Made by a program: the position numbers and the translations under genes. This document shows, in pieces, positions 21,245 through 31,864 of a stretch of DNA of 64,000 bases; the stretch's first letter is position 1, and each line of letters opens with the position of its first letter. Below the pieces are notes generated by a model. The model made no database searches and was not told where the DNA came from. It saw nothing but the letters and a program-made list of their open reading frames with translations. The DNA is taken from contig CM034126.1 in NCBI GenBank assembly GCA_019914995.1, forward strand, positions 3,849,001 through 3,913,000, written 5' to 3'. This DNA is from Acanthochlamys bracteata. Taxonomy: Eukaryota; Streptophyta; Magnoliopsida; Pandanales; Velloziaceae.

Positions 21245-23534
21245 ATGGCGGTTGTTTTGAAAGCTTTGATGGAAATGTTGGAGAATCCCACGGCGATCGG
21301 CGTCGCGAGGGAACTCTCCATCCTTGCCGCCCCTCTGTGGCTGGCGGTCTTCATTGGTGTCTTCATTGGGTGGGCTTGGAGACCGAGATGGGCGTCGCAT
21401 CTGGTTGGGGCCGAGCGAACAAAGAAGGATAACTCAGTGGAAGTAGAGCCGTCGGAGTTGCCCGCCGATGAGATGAAATCGACTGTAGGTAGTAGGTGAG
21501 TTAACTATTTAGTTTTATGGTTGTTGGTTTTGGAATTCTAATTTGACTTGATTTGATTGGCTGAGTGTTGGGTAGAAGTGCTTGATTGACCTGTTCATAT
21601 CATGCCTGCTATGGAGATGGATTCGTTCTATTTGCTGAATTTATTTGGTTGATTGATTAAGCAGCTTGCCTGACACGGAAAGTGATAGCTTGGCAGCGGT
21701 GAATGAGGATGATCTGGAGTACCTGTGCAAACTAGTTGAGGTTACAGACGGTGGCCCTGCTTGGGTCTACATGATGGAGAAGAATTTGCCAACTTTTACC
21801 TACCAAGCTTGGAGGCGGGATCCTGAGGTTGTACCTAATGCCAACTTTGCAGAAATTTTATATGTATATGAAGTTCTTACTGTAATTTTGAATTAGGGAA
21901 AACAGCTTCATATGATCTGTTTTTAAGCTAAGAATGTGTTTTTATTATGTTGGCTCGATATTAATATTTTGCAATTTGTTATCAGAATGGTCCGCCACAA
22001 TATCGAAGCAGGACTGTCTTTGAGAATGCAACACCAGAGATGGTGAGGGACTTCTTCTGGGATGATGAGTTTCGTGTTAAAAACAAGTGGGATGAGATGC
22101 TTTTGCATCACAAGACCCTGGAGGAATGCCCAACTACTGGAAAGATGCTGGTCCAATGGATAAGGAAGGTACTAAGGCATTGACCTTAATATTTCCTTGA
22201 AAAAAAACTGTAGTACGTCTTCTTTTATTTGCTACTAATACTTGTCCATTTTCCGGGCAACAGTTTCCATTCTTCTGCAGTGATAGAGAGTATATTATTG
22301 GCAGGAGGATATGGGAGTCTGGGAGAACATATTACTGTGTGACAAAGGTATGTAGTGCTAAAACGGTAAAACCTTAAGTAAAAACATGTGTGCCTGTTAT
22401 TTAAGACGTTCGTGGTTTCTTTTTTATTTTTGGATTCTCCTAAAAGTAATTGCAGCACTGGTGCAGCTATGGTTCACTGTTCTTAGTTTTCTATCATACT
22501 TTAGAAAGTTTCTTATTAAGTATTTTGGCGTGTTTCAATGAAACGAATTTCATATGAGTACTCTCTAAAGTATGATGGAAAAACTAAGAATGATAGAAAC
22601 CTAAACACGGAGTGTGTTTTGTTAGTTAGTAATGATTGGAACTGCATGCGGTGCATGTTGGAATTTCTTGCTATAGAAGACCTACAGATGGAGTGTTGCT
22701 CTGTATTTATGAGCCTTGTGCTTTAATTTGGTACACCAGAAGCTTAGGGTGGTCTAGTAGTGTTTTTTCTTCTAGTTCTCAGTTTTTGAAAAGCATCTGA
22801 GCTTTTGGTTTCAATTGATTATGCTGTAAGTGCTGCAGCTTTGGTCTATTCAATCAACAGCTGATTTTCTTGATTAATATCTGTGTTCTTTTTTGTATTT
22901 CAGGGCGTGCCATGTTCTTCTGTTCCTAGGCTCAACAAACCTAGACGTGTGGACTTGTACTATTCAAGCTGGTGCATCCGTCCAGGTATGTAAATGTCGT
23001 GTTACTCCTTTTAAATGTAGAGTTACAAGTTGAACAATAGTGTCTTAGGTTGGCAATCCATCTCCATCAAAAGTTATTTACAAAAGACTTGTTTCAGTGG
23101 AAGCAAAGAGAGGGGATGGCCAGCTTACTGCCTGTGAGGTGCTGCTATTTCATCATGAAGACATGGGCATTCCATGGGAACTTGCAAAGCTGGGTGTAAG
23201 GCAGGGAATGTGGGGCTGCGTAAAAAAGATTGAGCCTGGACTACGTGCTTATCAGAAAGAAAGGATCTCTGACCAGCCATTATCCCGGTGTGCTTACATG
23301 GCGCAAATTAACACCAAGGTTAAGCCTGATTACATAAGGGCACTAGAGTCAAACGCTAGTCCCCTGGAAATTGTAGAACCAGAAAAAGAAAGAAATTGGA
23401 AGATTAACGTGCCAAAGCTCCTCTTCATTGGAGGAGCAGTGGCTCTTGCTTGTACTGTTGATCATGGCCTGGTTACAAAGGCTGTCATATTTGGTGTTGC
23501 TAGGAGATTTGCGAATATAGGAAAGAGGATGTAG
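21245..23534 (+). CDS. START-domain (StAR-related lipid transfer) membrane protein
   Basis: A plant polyketide-cyclase/lipid-transport superfamily protein that probably binds a lipid in a helix-grip START fold. Six exons (21245-21495, 21665-21827, 21986-22168, 22264-22347, 22904-22985, 23098-23534) join in phase to 399 residues. Residues about 26-45 (ILAAPLWLAVFIGVFIGWAW) form an N-terminal membrane span. The START domain covers about 95-310 (PPQYRSRTVFENATPEMVRD, FPFFCSDREYIIGRRIWESG, VDLYYSSWCIRP). A second hydrophobic region (about 359-389, LLFIGGAVALACTVDHGLV) lies near the C-terminus. The family is conserved in plants, with mostly untested function and some similarity to StAR-related protein 7. 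The exon borders fit GT..AG and the frame is fully open. It is likely anchored in an internal membrane. Confidence 0.9.
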
Positions 23535-25095
23535 TTTCAAACTGTGACTAGGCAAAGCTTTTAGAGCATCTGCAGGGCCTTCAAAAGGACGTCAGTACCC
23601 CTTCAATGACTAGGCGAAGCTCGTCTCTGAGGGTTGATTTTTACATGTAGGATTCCTGGAATGGATTAGTACTTTTTGGGCCATCCTATTATACATCAAA
23701 TAGAAATTCATGCAAACTGCTAGGTATAAAGCTTCATGTATATATCATTCTTCCTTTTGTTGGAATAAACTTTACTAGCTTACTCTTTTTACGGCTGAGT
23801 AAGCAGAGGGCTGTACAAGTTAAGATTCAGTTTTATTGGTTTCTTAATTCCCTTCACTGTATTTCTCTCCTAGGTATAATAATCTAGCGACAAGAGTTGG
23901 ATCATTTAGCTGGTTTCTTTCCCTTGACAAGTATTCTCCGTGCCCAAACATCTGGAAACGAACTATGAGACTTGTGAATACAATTGGTAATGTTACTAAT
24001 GTATGAATACAATTGGTGATGATAGTGGGTCTGTAGCTCTTGATCATGCATGACTAATATGCTCAATGCAAAAATTCACGCTAAAAGATGGAGAATGGAA
24101 CCATATATCAGGTTCTATGTTTCAAAGCGAAACCTGCCTGCAATACTTAGGGGGAAGATAGGTTGGTTAACCAGAGATCTGGCCTCGAAGCAGTTCAACT
24201 GTTAGATTCTACCGCAAGTAATGGCATCATCTTCTTCTCTCCTCTCTTGTACTCTTCTCCAATCTTTCACCTCTTTGCAGCTTCTACTGTGTTTAACCTC
24301 CGACGACCTTATTACTTTGAGTCTCCAGCAGCAGATGAGCAGACTGCCATCTTCAGTCACCCGGTCCATTTGAAAACATTGATAACTAATCGCTAAAAGG
24401 AATCTAAGGACATACGTTGCTCTTGTGACTGAAACAATGCGACAGCTGCTGCCTAAGGCCTCCAATTCCGTTCATGTATTTTTTCTCTTTTTTTTTTCTT
24501 TTTGCTGCCTAAGCCTCCAAGTAGAAAGACGACAGCTTGCGGTTTCTTGTCGGCTCGCTAAGGTTTGCCAGCGGTGGCTTTTCCAAGCAACCCAAATTCT
24601 ATATCTGTGTGGAGTTATAATATGCATGCAGAGGAGAAGATAGCATAGAAGGTGGGTAACCCTATGACAGTATCAGTTTGCTTAAGGACATGTTCTAATT
24701 ACCACCATACTCTACTTTCTCTCTTCAATGATAAGTTTAATACTTCACGTGTTTCAATTACAATTCTAAACTTCATTTTCATAGTGAATTCTACATCCAT
24801 TAAAATTTTATTTTACATATTTTAATTATTATTTTAAATTTTATTTTTATTAAATTTTACTTTTTACTGTACTATTTTCATAAAACTTAAATGACGCAAC
24901 TCTCTTTCATCTTTATTTGAAACGCACATTAAGCAAGACTCGTTCTTGGGAACTAGCCGCATGGACACTTTTCATACATTTCCCTCATCCCCATAGGGTC
25001 CCCTTACTGATATTAGACATTCGATTCAATTCTCGTCCACCGAAACTAAAGCTGCGGTTCAATCGTGTTCGTTCTCATGCCGCTAGTAAGACTTA
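23535..25095. other. Intergenic DNA after the START gene
   Basis: The first 250 bases are probably the 3' UTR. About 24160-24650 has normal composition with several short open stretches that I cannot assign. About 24750-24900 is AT-rich. No gene, RNA gene or clean repeat is supported. Confidence 0.4.
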
Positions 25096-25289
25096 GTGGG
25101 GTGTGCTTATAAATAGACCAACTGCTCATCAAGCACTTTGAATAAAATTATATATTAATATTTATAGTAAGTTTTAAAATAAATTTTTTAAAAAATTTTA
25201 TTAATAAAAAAATTTTATTTTAACTTTTATATGTATTTTATATTGAAAGTTAAAAAAAAAGTGAATTTGGGGTGTTAGTAAACACGCCC
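25096..25289. repeat. AT-rich MITE, second family
   Basis: The left end is GTGGGGTGTGCTTATAAATA. The right end, reverse-complemented, is CGGGCGTGTTTACTAACACC. The body is AT-rich and closely matches the copy at 54684-54911 (shared TATAGTAAGTTTTAAAATAA-like and TTTATTAATAAAAAATTTT-like blocks). It has no coding capacity. Confidence 0.55.
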
Positions 25290-25873
25290 GAAATGTCGAC
25301 GCAATCTTTTCCAAGAAATGAAAGATTACAATTCTATAACTGGGTGACAAAATTGAATCATGCTTACAATAAGAACCGACAATTTCCATCAACAACCACA
25401 TAAGAACTTAGGATATCACCAACCATACTTCAGAATTTACCATGAGAAACTACTGACTTCCTCAGAAAATTAGGCCATACGGTAACTGAGCAATTCAAAC
25501 AACGATTTTGACGAATCCAAACATCTAGCTCAATTACAGCAGCTACTAGCAGAAGCAGCTACTCAATAAAACAGCTGTCGCTATTGCATCTGAATCTTGA
25601 CGAGCTTCAGTTCACAATTTTCTCATATAGGAAAAAAGTAGAAACAACCAAAGCATACGAATTACCAAAACCAAAAGTTAATTCTATTCCCGTCAAAACG
25701 TGTAGCCTCACGCTACAGATCACAACAGCTTATACTCAAAATGCTCAAAACAGAGAGGATACTACTACATGAATCAATCACTAGTCAATTATCCTTCCTC
25801 AAACGCTAACAAGACCAAAAAAAAAGCAAGCCAGAGAAAATGAAATTTCCAGACAGACAGCAGTTCACATAAA

Positions 25874-26173
25874 TCACCTATGAGCTGTCACCAGTGTCTC
25901 AATAAACCTCAACCCATCAAATCTCGGCTCAAATCTCTTCTCCTTCTCCGCCACCGGTCCGGCCTTCTTTACCGAGATCTGTGTTTTAAATGAAAGAAAA
26001 ATGATTAATCGTCAATTAAGAACAACAGCAATGCAAAGATCTCGAGGATTGAATTGTAACAAAAATCTAACCATTTTATCTGATTTGGGGGCGGCGGTGG
26101 TGTTGGAAGCTGTAGCAAGCACTGCCGTGGAAGCGGCGGCGATAGAAGCAGCGAGCATACCGGATTTGTTCAT
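25874..26173 (-). CDS. Small two-exon plant protein ending in FDGLRFIETLVTAHR
   Basis: Two exons (26173-26072 and 25978-25874, minus strand) join in phase to 68 residues. I chose the ATG at 26173 (MNKSGMLAASIAAASTAVLA), because the paralogue at 31237 begins MKKAGIFTASFAVASTALAS at the same place. An upstream in-frame ATG at 26224 would add 17 basic residues. The donor is ATG|GTTAGA and the acceptor ACACAG|ATC. Exon 2 encodes a Lys/Glu-rich linker and the C-terminus FEPRFDGLRFIETLVTAHR. The Ala/Ser-rich start is not a clear signal peptide. The function is unknown. The near-identical C-terminus in the paralogue, and the same exon-2 length (105 bases), show it is under constraint. Confidence 0.8.
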
Positions 26174-26224
26174 CTTTGATTCTCTACGCCGCCGCTGCTG
26201 CTTCCCTTTGCCGTCGATCAACAC

Positions 26225-26951
26225 AGAAATGGAGAAGAAACTTATTGAACTGCTCCCGTTGTTTGTTACGCGGTTGTTGTTCCACCCTCTTTCTCTAACT
26301 TATAGAATAGGTTTTGTAGAATTTGCATTGTCGAGTACATATTTAAGTAATTTTTATAACATCATCAGCTTCCACTAGTAAATTTTAGATGTACTTTTTT
26401 AATGCTAAAACAAGTAATTAAAATAAATTATTATAAATAGTATTATTATAAATAGTTTTTTTTAAATTACAAAATAAGTTGGAGTAATTCGTATTCTTTT
26501 GTAAAGATACATAAATAAAAAGTAATTTTCTAATAGAAGATATTGAATCGTAGGGGTGAGAAAAAGAAGGTTTTTATATAGAAAATTTTCTGTCATATAT
26601 GATATTCTAATAAAAAAGGACCACGTTTTCCTTCATTCTTGTTTATAGGACTGATGTTGTAAAACTAACCATTTGTCTTTTTTTTTTTAATTTGAATTTC
26701 TATTCCTCTTTTTTAACTAAGATATTATTTACATGAATATATGTACTAAAGAAAACTGAATTTGTTCTTGATTGCATGTTGAGTAACTTGCGATACCAAG
26801 TTGCTAGAAAAATATTCTCTTTCCAGTTATCATTACAGTCTTATAATATGTCCATACTCACTTTTTTTGTAATTTTAAATTCAAACTATTGTATATATTT
26901 TAGTTACTATTTCAAAATTTATTATGATTTATATCAAAATTTATTTTTATT
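26225..26951. other. AT-rich intergenic DNA
   Basis: Promoter region of the small minus-strand gene, then AT-rich DNA. An open stretch near 26776-27006 is low-complexity (Tyr/Phe/Leu-rich from A/T content) and not supported. Confidence 0.45.
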
Positions 26952-26956
26952 AATAT
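26952..26956. repeat. Target-site duplication of the TRIM element, left copy
   Basis: AATAT directly before the TG of the 5' LTR. The same five bases follow the 3' LTR at 29127-29131. Confidence 0.8.
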
Positions 26957-27075
26957 TGTTAAAGAAAGATTTAGTCTCATATTGGTTATCAATGGTCCTG
27001 AAATGATATTCATAAAGATTTGGGCTCACTTTTCTCATCGCAATTGGTTTTGAGAAAAATCTCAAATTCTTCACA
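26957..27075 (+). repeat. 5' LTR of the TRIM element
   Basis: It begins TGTTAAAGAAAGATTTAGTC and ends TTCTTCACA. LTRs of about 120 bases are typical of TRIMs. The GTCTCATATTGG...TTGGGCTCAC core is a pattern I know from short LTRs in many eudicots. The GTATCAGAG primer-binding site follows two bases later. Confidence 0.82.
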
Positions 27076-27085
27076 TAGTATCAGA

Positions 27086-27345
27086 GAAGGTTGGATCTGA
27101 TCGACCTAAAATATGAGCTAAATTTAACTTATTATTCATATCTATTTAGGACCTTCATGGTCCGGTTTATTTTAGGGCAAAAATAGTCCGCTTCGTTTTA
27201 GAGTAAGTAACCCGTTTCATTCAAAGAATTATTGTCCGCTCATTCTAGAGCAAATATCCTATTTCATTTCAGGGCAGGTCGTCCGCTTCATCCAATTCAT
27301 TACAGGGCATGTAGCCCATATCAATTCAATTAAAAAAAAAAAAAA
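27086..27345 (+). repeat. TRIM internal region, copy A
   Basis: This segment is repeated at about 28712-28973 with roughly 85 to 90 percent identity by eye. The shared blocks include TCATGGTCCGGTTTATT, TTTCATTTCAGG and CATGTAGCCCATATCAATTC. Copy A ends in a run of A residues, just before the enclosed gene copy. Confidence 0.8.
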
Positions 27346-27387
27346 GTTCATCAGACATTATTAAGCTTTTAGCTAAGTAAGGTTTTT

Positions 27388-28700
27388 GTGAACGCGGCCG
27401 CTGCACCAGGAAGGACAGACAGGCCTGCGACGCCGGCTGATTTAAAACCTTTAGAGTTTTACTTTCTGTTTTTTAATCCTTCTATCTTCTCAATCGGGTT
27501 TTTGCTTCACGCATTCCTCTCTACTTCCCTTGCTCTGTTTTTAATCCTTGTATTTTCTCAATCGGGTTCTTGCTTCACGCATTCCTCTCGACTTCACCCA
27601 TCTCACTTCACTCGCCTTTAGCCCCCTATTTCTTGTTTCTTAATCATTTTCTTTTTGTTTTGATTTAAACCCTCTCAGGAAGCAGGAGCGACTGCAGATT
27701 TTGATTGCTCGCTAATTTAATGGACGACCATGATGATATTCAGCAATGGACCAGGCCTCCAATACTGAGGCATTCTGAATGTTTCGAAGTGGTACAAGGT
27801 GATCATCACCTTGCCAGATACAAATTCAATCATGAGTGCTTCGTTGCTGTAGAAATTTCTGAAAGTCGTATTTGTGAAGCCTGCAATATTCTACATACAA
27901 GCCATCCGAACATAATGCGTCCGTTCCGTATTTTTTCGGATATTTTTTTGTTCAAGGACGGTGGAGTTCCACTGTTTACGTTTCTGACTCGTAATGCTAA
28001 TTTGTTCTGAGAATGCAATACAGAGAATAAACTTATAGGAATCTCTGAACTATTTAAAGGTTTTATAGAGGACATGATGGAAGGCGCATTCGAGATGAAT
28101 GCTAGAGGGTGGCCATATGGGCATATTGATGATAATCAATATTTCGTTTTTGAGTATAAACAAAAGTTTGTGTTGAAAATATGCTATTTTCATTCGAATG
28201 GAAAGAAGGAGAAAACTAACGACTTTCTCGGCATCGCCCGAGTCATAAAAAAAATGATTGCTATTTTGGAAAGAAAATTTAGAAAAGATAATTGGAGAGG
28301 ACTCTTTGATGTCAAACATTTCACCAATCGTCTAAAGAGATCCAATAACAAGTTGACAGATGCAAGCAAAACTGTGTTATATATTTATTTTGAAATCATA
28401 TGTTGGTTCAATGTAGGAATTTGTATAAACAGCATCCTCTATTCTGGAGTCCTTACGAAAGGATAAATTAGTTCTGTTGGACCAAAACAAATCTAAATTT
28501 TCATATTGCACAACATCATATCCGAGATATCTTGACAAGGCATATGAATGGATGCAATTATTCAAATATTGTTGCTACTTACCAAGGAGGAGGATGGTTT
28601 TTGAATGAATATTTGAAGATGATCCCAATTGATAGAAGACATATGTATGATTATCAAAGCGTGGGATCATATATTGATTTCGTTAAAAATTCTGCGTCAT
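27388..28700 (+). pseudogene. IRE1-like pseudokinase/KEN-domain gene copy inside the TRIM
   Basis: This host-derived sequence sits inside the LTR element in the same orientation. It starts with leader-like sequence carrying an imperfect tandem duplication of about 65 bases (27470-27600). A start codon at 27720 is followed by a kinase-like N-lobe pattern (FVAVEISESRICEACNILHT, SHPNIMRPFRIFSD). Further on come DVKHFTNRLKRSNNKLTDAS and the HPLFWSPYERI signature, then YDYQSVGSYIDFVKNSAS. HPLFW followed by a Y-DSV-like end is the hallmark of the KEN ribonuclease domain of IRE1/RNase L. The catalytic kinase residues do not look conserved. The copy is broken in several places and ends exactly where the second TRIM primer-binding site begins. 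The family assignment is by pattern and moderately sure. Confidence 0.62.
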
Positions 28701-28973
28701 ATAGTATCAGAGCGGGTTGGACCGGATCGGCCCAAAATATGGACTAAATCTAACTTATTATTCATATCTATTTAGAGCCTTCATGGTCCGGTTTATTCTA
28801 GGGCAAAAATAGCCCGCTTCGTTTCAGGGCAAGTATCCCGTTTTATTCAAAGAATATTTGTCCGCTCATTTTAGAACAAATAGTCCATTTCATTTCAGGA
28901 CATGATCGTCCGCTTCATTCAATTCATTATAGAGCATGTAGCCCATATCAATTCAATTAATAATAAAAAAAAT
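28700..28973 (+). repeat. TRIM primer-binding site and internal region, copy B
   Basis: It begins TAGTATCAGAGCGGGTTGGA, a better match to the initiator-tRNA complement than copy A, and runs through the same blocks to CCCATATCAATTCAATT. A second internal region without an LTR between the copies is unusual for a simple TRIM. Confidence 0.8.
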
Positions 28974-29006
28974 AAAAAAAAAAAGAACGCTCTGTTGGAG
29001 GGCAAA

Positions 29007-29126
29007 TGTTAAAAAAAAATTTAGTCCCATATTGCTTATTAATGGTCCTGAAATGATATTTATAAAAATTTGGGCTCACTCTTCTCATCACCAATTGGTT
29101 TTGAGAAAAATCACAAGTTCGTCACA
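29007..29126 (+). repeat. 3' LTR of the TRIM element
   Basis: It begins TGTTAAAAAAAAATTTAGTC and ends GTTCGTCACA. It aligns end to end with the 5' LTR and is preceded by the purine-rich GGAGGGCAAA. Confidence 0.82.
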
Positions 29127-29508
29127 AATATTTCATCTAAATTTTTTTTTTCACTTATTTTAGTTATTATTTTAAATTTATTTCTTAACAATTTTATTAA
29201 TATAAAACTGAATTTTAAATAATTAAAATACGTAATTAAGACAACCTAATGGAAATGTAAAAGTCCAGTATGTGAGTTAGGAAATCATAAATTTAAAATA
29301 GTTTCATTCACTTCGAGAAGGTCAGGCGCTGATTTCATTGATTCTGTTCACACCTTGAGCAGTTTTGAGACCACAAAAATTGAAGCACCCCGTGACACTG
29401 GGTATGTATGGTGTTCATAAATGAAACAGCAAAAAATCTTTTATCTGTCCAGTCCATTCCAGTCCAGTTCCCCACAAAGAACCGCTTTCCCAACTTAATC
29501 ATGACACT

Positions 29509-29647
29509 TTTAGAGCGTATTAATATTCATAATTAATCAGAAATTAAATTAAAATATATACATATTTTAAAAAAATTAGCTGTTAAAAATAAATTAAAAA
29601 ATAATTAGTAAATAAAGTTAATTTTTGATAAAATAAATACGTCTTTA
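29509..29647. repeat. Short AT-rich MITE, second family
   Basis: The left end is TTTAGAGCGTATTAATATTC and the right end, reverse-complemented, is CTAAAGACGTATTTATTTTA. The terminal repeats are imperfect. It is related in its ends to the copies at 25096 and 54684. Confidence 0.45.
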
Positions 29648-31236
29648 GTTCTTGTCAGAAAATAAAAGCACAATGACCTAATCTTGTATTGCATGACGAG
29701 TCTTGATCTGGGATACGCTAATATGTTTTGCCACTTGACCTTTCCACAGGTCCTTATATTCAATTTTCTCTTGAATAGCTGTCGTTGTTTCTGTCGTTAA
29801 AATGTAGTTATTAATCAGTGGCTGAGAGAAACCAGCTGTTTGTTGGAACGAACAACTTGAACTACCTGGTTTTTAGAGTACATTTGAATAAACTTATCAA
29901 GTACTTAAAAAAAGATTTTAGGTATCTTAATTTTTTATATCATTAAAAAAATTGTTTAAAATTTTATAAATATAAAAATAATTATATCACATAATTTTTA
30001 TATAAAAGTTTTATTTATTTTAATTATAAAATTAATTTTATTTTGTAAATATTGAAAAAAAAAACTTTTTATGAATATTTTCCAACGTCTTTTGAACGCT
30101 GACTTCGCAATACGCAATAGCGTATGAACCACACAACCAAATTTTTACTTTTCTGCTCTGAGGAAATTTCCGTCACAAAGTGGATTCCAAACTGATAATC
30201 CAATTATAGAAGAGCATCACTATCTTTATTTTATGAATCTCGACCATTGAAACGAAGAAAGAGACGCACCATTATGAGAGAGGACTAATATCCATCCAAC
30301 CTTTCGTCTTTATTATTAGCCGAAAGCAAAATCAAAAGCACATGCTTTCGCCGCACTTACAGCCTTTGTTTAAACGCTAGTTTTTTTATTTTTATACTTA
30401 TTTTGAAAACAATATTTTATTTATTTTTAATTTTACAAAATAATATGAAAATTATTTTTAGTTTATTAGTTTACTTCTTTTTACAAATAACATAAAAATT
30501 AAACTCATTTTAACAATATTATTTATAAAAATTTATTTTTTATACCTGATTTTTAGTTTAAAAATACATTCTAAATTTCAACATTCAACAAATAGCTCTT
30601 ACAACTAATCAGCAATCAACAATGTCTAATTGTTTGCCCATGCAGCACGTTTACTATACAAAAATAGCTCTTACCTCTATACAGAAATTTTTTACTAGCT
30701 TGTTCAAAGCAGCATCTAAGTTCATATAGCGTGCGTTACAAGACCTTAGAAATTGCATTATAATTTAACAACTACGAAAGAAATGATTATTATAAACCAA
30801 GTAATCAAATTCAACTCAACTACGTAATGGGTTTTGCAAAGGACTATAGACATGTTGTCAAATTAAAGATGATTTTCACTCCGTGACACGCGTTTCCACG
30901 CGATCAAGATTCAAGGACTAGACGGCGTCGAGCCACGGCAAATCTGCATGTCAATTCCTTATTGGCATATTCCACCACTTGATTTTTACAAGACAGCCCC
31001 ACTAACAGTTGCACTGCCAACGCCAGTGGACCAGGGTTCTTCCACCGGTTCTTTTCATTTCTTTCCTCTCGGAACTCAATTAAAAATTCAATCAAGTTTT
31101 TGTCCAATTTATACTTTTTCTTCCAATGTAAATAATAGAAACAGCGTTATAAAAGAGGGAGAAGGTAATGAGGTAAACTTGGCGGTGATTGAGTTTCTTC
31201 TTCCTCTCTGTCAGCTGTGTTGGTTAGGTCTTTCAG
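29648..31236. other. Intergenic DNA and promoter of the 31-kb small gene
   Basis: AT-rich patches at 29900-30070 and 30370-30560 look like decayed MITE bodies. From about 30900 the composition becomes normal and forms the promoter and leader of the small plus-strand gene. A possible TATA-like TTTATACTTTTT lies near 31108. No other gene is supported. Confidence 0.4.
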
Positions 31237-31531
31237 ATGAAGAAAGCCGGCATATTCACCGCATCATTTGCGGTAGCATCCACAGCACTTGCTTCTACTG
31301 CAACAACAACAGCTACCAGCAGCTGCTCTGTCGTCCAGAAACAATCACATAAGGTATAAATAACTCGTGAGTTCTCGAAATCTTTTGCATTCCTGATTTT
31401 ATCGCTTCATTTGCTTTGATCAACAGAGCTCGGCACCAGCTCAAAAGAACACCGTTGGGAAGGATGACCGGTTTAAACCGAGATTCGATGGGCTGAGGTT
31501 TATAGAGACGCTGGTGACGGCTCATAGGTAA
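31237..31531 (+). CDS. Small two-exon plant protein ending in FDGLRFIETLVTAHR (paralogue)
   Basis: Two exons (31237-31353 and 31427-31531) join in phase to 73 residues. The protein begins MKKAGIFTASFAVASTALAS, has a Thr/Ser-rich stretch with one Cys, then SSAPAQKNTVGKDDR, and ends FKPRFDGLRFIETLVTAHR. The donor is CATAAG|GTATAA and the acceptor CAACAG|AGC. The gene at 25874-26173 has the same design: an Ala/Ser/Thr-rich start, one phase-0 intron, a 105-base second exon and an almost identical last 19 residues. The function is unknown. The pair stands about 5 kb apart in opposite orientation with the TRIM between them, which suggests a local duplication with inversion or a much older pair. Confidence 0.82.
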
Positions 31532-31864
31532 CTTGCTGTGATCTTGTGAATGTTCTCTGCAAGATTGCTTCCCTGCTTGTTGTTCAAAAAGAGCGGAAAT
31601 TTAAACTGAGACTGATAGTGATACTATTGTATTATGATTTTGATGTTGAGATTGTGTTTTAGCAATCTTATGATTCTTATGTTGAGGCTATAGTTTTGTT
31701 ACAGTTACTAACGTAGAGATTGCCTAAAACATAAGAAAAACGACAGGCGAGAGAAATCCAAAACTCCGGGACTTTTCCTTGTCTTCCCTTTCAAGGAAAG
31801 AAACGAAGAGAGAAAAAAGCAAGTAATTGCAGATGCTTCAAATTTCAAAATGAACTAAAAAGGC
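31532..31864. other. 3' region of the small gene
   Basis: Probable 3' UTR followed by intergenic DNA. Nothing else is recognised. Confidence 0.4.

Larger units (their letters stand above)
26957..29126 (+). mobile_element. TRIM-type LTR element enclosing an IRE1-like gene copy
   Basis: A non-autonomous LTR retroelement fossil. Its parts are: 5' LTR 26957-27075 (TG...CA); primer-binding site from 27077 (GTATCAGAG, complementary to initiator Met-tRNA); an internal region to about 27345; an enclosed host-gene copy about 27380-28700; a second copy of the primer-binding site and internal region about 28700-28980; a purine-rich tract (GGAGGGCAAA); and the 3' LTR 29007-29126. The flanking target duplication AATAT (26952-26956 and 29127-29131) is perfect, so the whole 2170-bp unit behaves as one insertion. 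It encodes no gag or pol. The two LTRs differ at about a dozen sites by eye (roughly 10 percent), which suggests an insertion several million years old. The element is structurally whole but old. Confidence 0.85.

Noticed and set aside
21115-21432. Open stretches in other frames over START exon 1
   Set aside because: Shadows of the real exon, whose frame continues through six in-phase exons.
28532-28747. 71-codon stretch at the end of the IRE1-like copy, running into TRIM sequence
   Set aside because: It is part of an old broken copy in an LTR element; I do not treat it as a live fusion gene.
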